This document shows, piece by piece, positions 60,419-64,000 of a stretch of 64,000 bases of DNA. Position 1 is the stretch's first letter. Each line of letters starts with the position of its first letter. The translations under genes and the position numbers were made by a program. Source of the DNA: Saccopteryx bilineata (lineage: Eukaryota; Chordata; Mammalia; Chiroptera; Emballonuridae); the NCBI RefSeq assembly GCF_036850765.1, contig NC_089490.1, positions 244,106,562 through 244,170,561 on the forward strand. The letters run 5' to 3'. The notes below the pieces were generated by a model. The model was not told the DNA's origin. It saw only the letters and a list, made by a program, of their open reading frames with translations, and ran no database searches.

Positions 60419-60525
60419 CTTCGTGGCAGCCGGGTCTCGCACCACTGGAAGCCGGCGCCTGGGCCCTCGATGGCCCTGCACTGGCCAGGGCAGCTCTCCG
60501 GTGGGGGCTCTTCGCTGGGTCACAG
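60419..60525 (-). other. GC-rich exon-like patch on the minus strand
   Basis: On the minus strand a pyrimidine-rich acceptor (CTGCCTGTCTCCGACAG) is followed by 107 bases of GC-rich sequence and then AAG with donor GTGAGT. Two frames are open across it and a third is open after an initial TGA. The third reads like cysteine-containing coding sequence (ESCPGQCRAIEGPG). I do not recognise the source gene. OSMR is on the opposite strand, so this is either chance or a relocated exon of another gene. Confidence 0.3.
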
Positions 60526-60763
60526 CTGTCGGAGACAGGCAGGAGGTGTTGGTGTGTTGGTGACTTAGTGTGCACAAGAGTAGGGGATGAAACAGGCTCA
60601 GAATGAGGCTCCCGGATGTTTGCAGTGACACTTGGGTAACTTTTTGTTATTTCATTGTGGGAACTGGAGTTCAAATCCGCCTCGATCTCTTTGAACATAA
60701 CCTTCCCTCCTCCCCTTGCCTCTGCTTCAGTCCACTTTCTGGTCAGGTCTCCTCTCAACACTA

Positions 60764-61145
60764 CAGTTGACCCTCGAACAACCCAAGGGTCAGGGTCCCA
60801 AGCCCCATCCAGTCAAAACTTCATGTGAAACTTTTGACTTCCCCAAAACTTAACTAGAGTCATTCCAGAGTCTCCACAGGAGATTTGTTCCAGGATCCCT
60901 GCAGATACCAAAATCCATAGAGGCTCCAGTCCCTTACAAACTGATGTAAAACAGTACGTACAGTCAGCGCTCTACCTCTGTGGGTTCAACCACCATGAAT
61001 CAAAAACAGTATTTTTCAATTTTGGGTTGGGAATCTGCAGGTGAGAAGCCCAGGGATACGGAGGCCTGACTGTGTATCTGCTGAAACAAATCTTCATATA
61101 TGTAGATGCACACAATTCAAACCCATGTTGTTCAAGGGTCAACTG
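60764..61145. mobile_element. Tigger/MER44-like DNA transposon
   Basis: The left end CAGTTGACCCTCGAACAAC and right end GTTGTTCAAGGGTCAACTG are inverted repeats with one mismatch over 19 bp. A TA precedes the left end. Size and ends fit a non-autonomous pogo/Tigger element of the MER44 type. It is old. Confidence 0.75.
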
Positions 61146-61327
61146 TTATTTAGAATTCAGGAACAGAAGGAATTCTAAGAAAGCCTTTACTCTCTCTGTT
61201 TTTGCTGTGTGACCTCGTGTGAGCTGTTGAGTCTCGCTGGGAACGCACTTCTTCATCTGTGAGAGCACGGCTTGCACAAACCGGATGGCTCGGCAGCGTC
61301 CCAGCTCTCCCGAACTATGTCAAAGGC

Positions 61328-61538
61328 AAACCACAGTTTTCACTCCATAAGATGCACTTTCCTCCCCCCAAAAGTAGAGGGGGAAATGCCCGTGCGTCTT
61401 ATGGAGCGAAAAATACTATGTTTTATTAAATATTTTAACAAACCATTTGGTTCAGATTTTTTTTTTCTTATTTTCCTCCTTAAAACCCTAGGTGTGTCTT
61501 ATGGTCAGGTGCGTCTTATTGGAGCAAAAATTACGGTA
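61328..61538. mobile_element. Short DNA transposon-like element, family uncertain
   Basis: CACTCCATAAGATGCAC near 61341 is inverted relative to GTGCGTCTTATGGAG at 61393, and two further copies (GTGTCTTATGG near 61494 and GTGCGTCTTATTGGAG near 61510) lie at the right end. The pattern suggests terminal and subterminal inverted repeats of a miniature transposon. Confidence 0.5.
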
Positions 61539-61687
61539 CATTTTCTAGAGAAAAAGATCTACTCCCTAACTGGTCCCCAGCAACTCCAGCCTCCAGGGGT
61601 AGACGTGGTTCTGCTTTTAGTTTACGTGTGTGCTCATAGGCTATTTCCAGGTCTCACCTCTTTTCCTACCCCAACACCCTTTCCTAG

Positions 61688-61861
61688 CACCATCAGACAA
61701 CCCGCGTGTGTCCATAAGTAACCAGACAGCCCAGTCCTTCACTCTGAACTGGAAAGATTACTCTACGGACTCCCAACCCGGTTTCATCCGAGGGTACCAC
61801 GTCTACCTGAGATACAAGGCCAAGCAGTGCCACCCAGGATTCAACAAGGCTTTTCTTTCAG
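61688..61861 (+). CDS. OSMR: OSMR coding exon 14: third membrane-proximal FNIII domain
   Basis: The acceptor TTTCCTAG ends at 61687 and the donor GTAACA starts at 61862. Residues 616-673 include [20 protein letters not shown] and the conserved KQCHPGF. The donor has C at +5 (GTAAC), slightly off consensus. The exon ends in phase 1. Confidence 0.96.
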
Positions 61862-62169
61862 GTAACATTTTTTTTTTTTGATTGTTCACCCCTTTTAAGA
61901 TCTCATTATTTGAAATCATGACACCAGCTGCCATCTGCGACCGTGTTCAGGCTGGGCTCTACTCCCGCATGCTTTCATGGTCAGACGGGGTTCTTAAACA
62001 AATGGGTGGGTGGACAAGGTGGTGGGGGGCGGTATTTTAATTTACTTAGAAAACCATGTGGCCTGGTACTTTTAGAAGCACTTCAAGACCCACATCTCCC
62101 AAAGAAAGCCAGCTACTTAGGAAACTTCCTCGTTAACCTCTTTTTCTCTCTTCCTTTGACCTGTTAAGG

Positions 62170-63185
62170 GTTATTCATTACAATGTAGTTAAAATTTTTT
62201 TCAATTACAGTTGATATTCAGTATTATTTTATATTAGTTTCCGGTGTACAGCATTGTGGTTAGACACTTAAGAAATTTATGAGGTGGTCCCCGATTACTC
62301 AAGTACAGCCCGACACATACTTAGCGATTACACCATCGTTGACTATGTTCCCTACCCTGTCCTTTACATCCCCTGACTCTTGTAATCACCCATCTGTACT
62401 TCTCAGTCTGTCACCTTTATTGCCAGCCCCCCACCCCCTCCCCTTTGGCAGCAGCCATCACTTTGTTCTGTGTCTATGAAATGTATTATTCCCAGTACAG
62501 GTATTCGATTTATTTATTTTACTTTTTTATTGAATTTATTGGGGTGACATTACTTCACAAAACCATACAGGTTTTAAGCATGCCATTCAATGAAACACCG
62601 TCTGCCCACTGCATCGTGTGCCCATCACCCCAAGCAAGGTCTCTGCGGTGCCGTATTACCCTCCTTTGCCCAGCTCCACCTACCCCAACCCCTTTCCCTC
62701 TGGCTGTCACCACACTGTTGTCTGTGCCTGTGATATATATATATATATATATATATTATATTATATTACATATATATGTAATATACATATATGATATAAT
62801 ATACATAATGTATAATATATGATATATAATATATATATAATATATACATATGGGAGGGTTTTGCTTTAATTTCTTCACCTTTTTCACCCAGCCCACAACC
62901 CCCCCTCCCCTCCGACAGCTGTCAGTCTGTTCCATGCATCCCTGCTTCTGTTTTTGTTTTGTTAGTTTATTGTGTTCATCAGGTCCCACATATAAGTGAG
63001 ATTGTATGCTCCCCGTCCTCCTCTGCCTGGCTCCCCGCACAGAGCATCATGCGCTCTGGCCCACCCTTGTCGTCTCCCACGAGCTCTTGCAGAATCCTGT
63101 GCTCTCCCTCGGTCTCCCCACATCTCTTGCTTAGTGCACTTTCTGCATTTCTTGCCATCTCCTGACAGTGTCACTAGTGTGTTCC
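62170..63185 (-). mobile_element. Stack of antisense L1 3' fragments
   Basis: Three blocks are visible: ATTACAGTTGATATTCAGTATT onward (62.2-62.47 kb), TTGAATTTATTGGGGTGACATT onward (62.53-62.73 kb), and TTTCTTCACCTTTTTCACCCAGCC onward (62.87-63.18 kb). All are reversed L1 3' ends of different age. No open L1 frame remains. Confidence 0.65.
62732..62850 (+). repeat. AT-rich microsatellite
   Basis: About 120 bp of TA and ATATAT-type repeat between two L1 fragments. Confidence 0.9.
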
Positions 63186-63337
63186 CAGCCTGACGAAATG
63201 ATGATTTCAAGTTTGGTTGGTTTGAAACTGTTGACCGTGTAGAGTCAACAGGAATGTCGGTGCCCAAGTCTGTCACAGTCTCGCTCACACTACTGTTTTC
63301 TCCTCGTGAAAAGAAGCCGTTTGTTTGGGAACCACAG

Positions 63338-63505
63338 AGGATTCAGTGTGTTGCAAGTATAAAATTGACAACCCAGAACGGAAGACATTCGTTGTGGAAA
63401 ACCTACAGCCGAAATCCTCCTACGAGTATCTGGTCACTTCATACACGAGTGTGGACGAGGGCCCCCGGGACTCTTTCAGCAAGATCACCACTTCAGATGA
63501 ACACT
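63338..63505 (+). CDS. OSMR: OSMR coding exon 15: last extracellular exon in the window
   Basis: The acceptor ACCACAG ends at 63337 and the donor GTGAGT starts at 63506. An alternative AG two bases downstream would break the frame, so the upstream one was chosen. Residues 674-729 include CCKYKIDNPERKTFVVENLQ and end at TTSDEH. The next exon, expected to carry the transmembrane helix, is outside the window. The exon ends in phase 1. Confidence 0.95.
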
Positions 63506-64000
63506 GTGAGTTTTTCCCAATCCAAACTGTTGCCTTCGGAGTTCTGGGAAACCTACCCATCACATACACTTCGCCCTGGCCTTTGTCCACATCAGGAATT
63601 TTTAAACCCTCTTCTCTGTCTCTTTCTAGATGCAACTGTTTTTGCTAAAAACATGTTGCACAGCATTCCACTACATAGAAACAGTTGAGAGTGGAGCTAA
63701 TTGGACTGGTGGACGGTCTGGAACCTTCCCCATCTCTCCCATGCCCCCCACCCCTCCTTGGGAACTCAGTCCCAGAATAGTTTGAGTCATAGACAGCATC
63801 CGTTAGTGTTGGCCTCGGAAGAGCCACGTGGTTCTGTCTGGAGAAGGCGGTGGTGGCCTTCTCAGCAGCAGGGCCGCCTGTCCCCACCCTAGGCTGCTTT
63901 CCCTCGGTGGCAAGCCCATTGCTCCCTGACTGCCTCTCGGGGGCCATGAGGGGTGGGTGTGGTTGCGCAAGGAGCTCTGGTTCACAAACCTGGTGGCTGC

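Larger units (their letters stand above)
59649..61687 (+). other. OSMR: OSMR intron 13
   Basis: About 2.0 kb. It carries the GC-rich exon-like minus-strand patch (60419-60525), a Tigger/MER44-like element (60764-61145) and a short DNA transposon-like element (61328-61538). Confidence 0.55.
61862..63337 (+). other. OSMR: OSMR intron 14
   Basis: About 1.5 kb, almost entirely antisense L1 3' untranslated fragments, interrupted by a long AT microsatellite at 62732-62850. Confidence 0.6.
23400..64000 (+). other. OSMR: OSMR gene, partial (right end outside window)
   Basis: Oncostatin M receptor beta pairs with gp130 for oncostatin M, or with IL31RA for interleukin 31, and signals through JAK/STAT at the plasma membrane. 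Fourteen coding exons were recognised by similarity to the human protein and by AG/GT borders. Summed lengths and phases give one open frame of 729 codons plus one base. Domains by residue: signal peptide 1 to about 24; first receptor module 25-139 with WSNWS at 129-133; Ig-like 140-229; cytokine-binding module 230-420 with WSEWS at 407-411; three fibronectin III domains 421-520, 521-615 and 616-729. Most domains use two exons, the pattern of the gp130/LIFR family. The human protein is about 979 residues, so the transmembrane segment and JAK-binding tail are missing only because the window ends. The transcription start is inferred. Confidence 0.97.

Overview
This window is mammalian nuclear DNA, most likely from a vesper bat (Vespertilionidae). 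Three observations support that. There are about a dozen tRNA-derived SINEs of the bat Ves type, several with crisp target-site duplications. There are two non-autonomous hAT transposons with intact 8-bp duplications. There is one short piggyBac-type element flanked by TTAA. Recent hAT and piggyBac activity of this kind is characteristic of vesper bats among mammals. The species cannot be named from the sequence alone.

The only protein-coding gene I can support is OSMR, the oncostatin M receptor beta subunit, on the + strand and cut off by the right edge. A CpG island (about 23.05-24.05 kb) marks the promoter and a probable untranslated first exon ending at 23490. Fourteen coding exons (exons 2-15) follow between 33692 and 63505. 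All have AG/GT borders, their phases agree, and they join into 729 uninterrupted codons plus one base. They encode the signal peptide, a first receptor module with WSNWS, an Ig-like domain, the cytokine-binding module with WSEWS, and three membrane-proximal fibronectin III domains. The transmembrane and cytoplasmic exons lie beyond the window.

Layout: 1-23 kb is intergenic, with old L1, MIR and MLT1-type repeats, a CCAAT-rich LTR-like block (1.6-1.8 kb), an antisense L1 with ORF2 remains (11.1-13.4 kb), a hAT element carrying a SINE (15.9-16.6 kb) and a SINE with an expanded GGAA tail (20.1-20.5 kb). 23-24 kb is the promoter island. 23.5-33.7 kb is intron 1, which holds SINEs, the piggyBac-type element, an L2 piece and a perfect 201-bp inverted repeat. 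From 33.7 kb to the end are the coding exons and their introns.

The most unusual object is in intron 1. A mosaic insert at about 32132-32359 consists of a 22-bp piece copied from 30371 followed by a perfect reverse-complement copy of 31117-31317. This looks like a recent template-switch event and would give the OSMR pre-mRNA a 201-bp perfect double-stranded stem. A second item worth testing is a GC-rich, exon-like patch on the minus strand inside intron 13.
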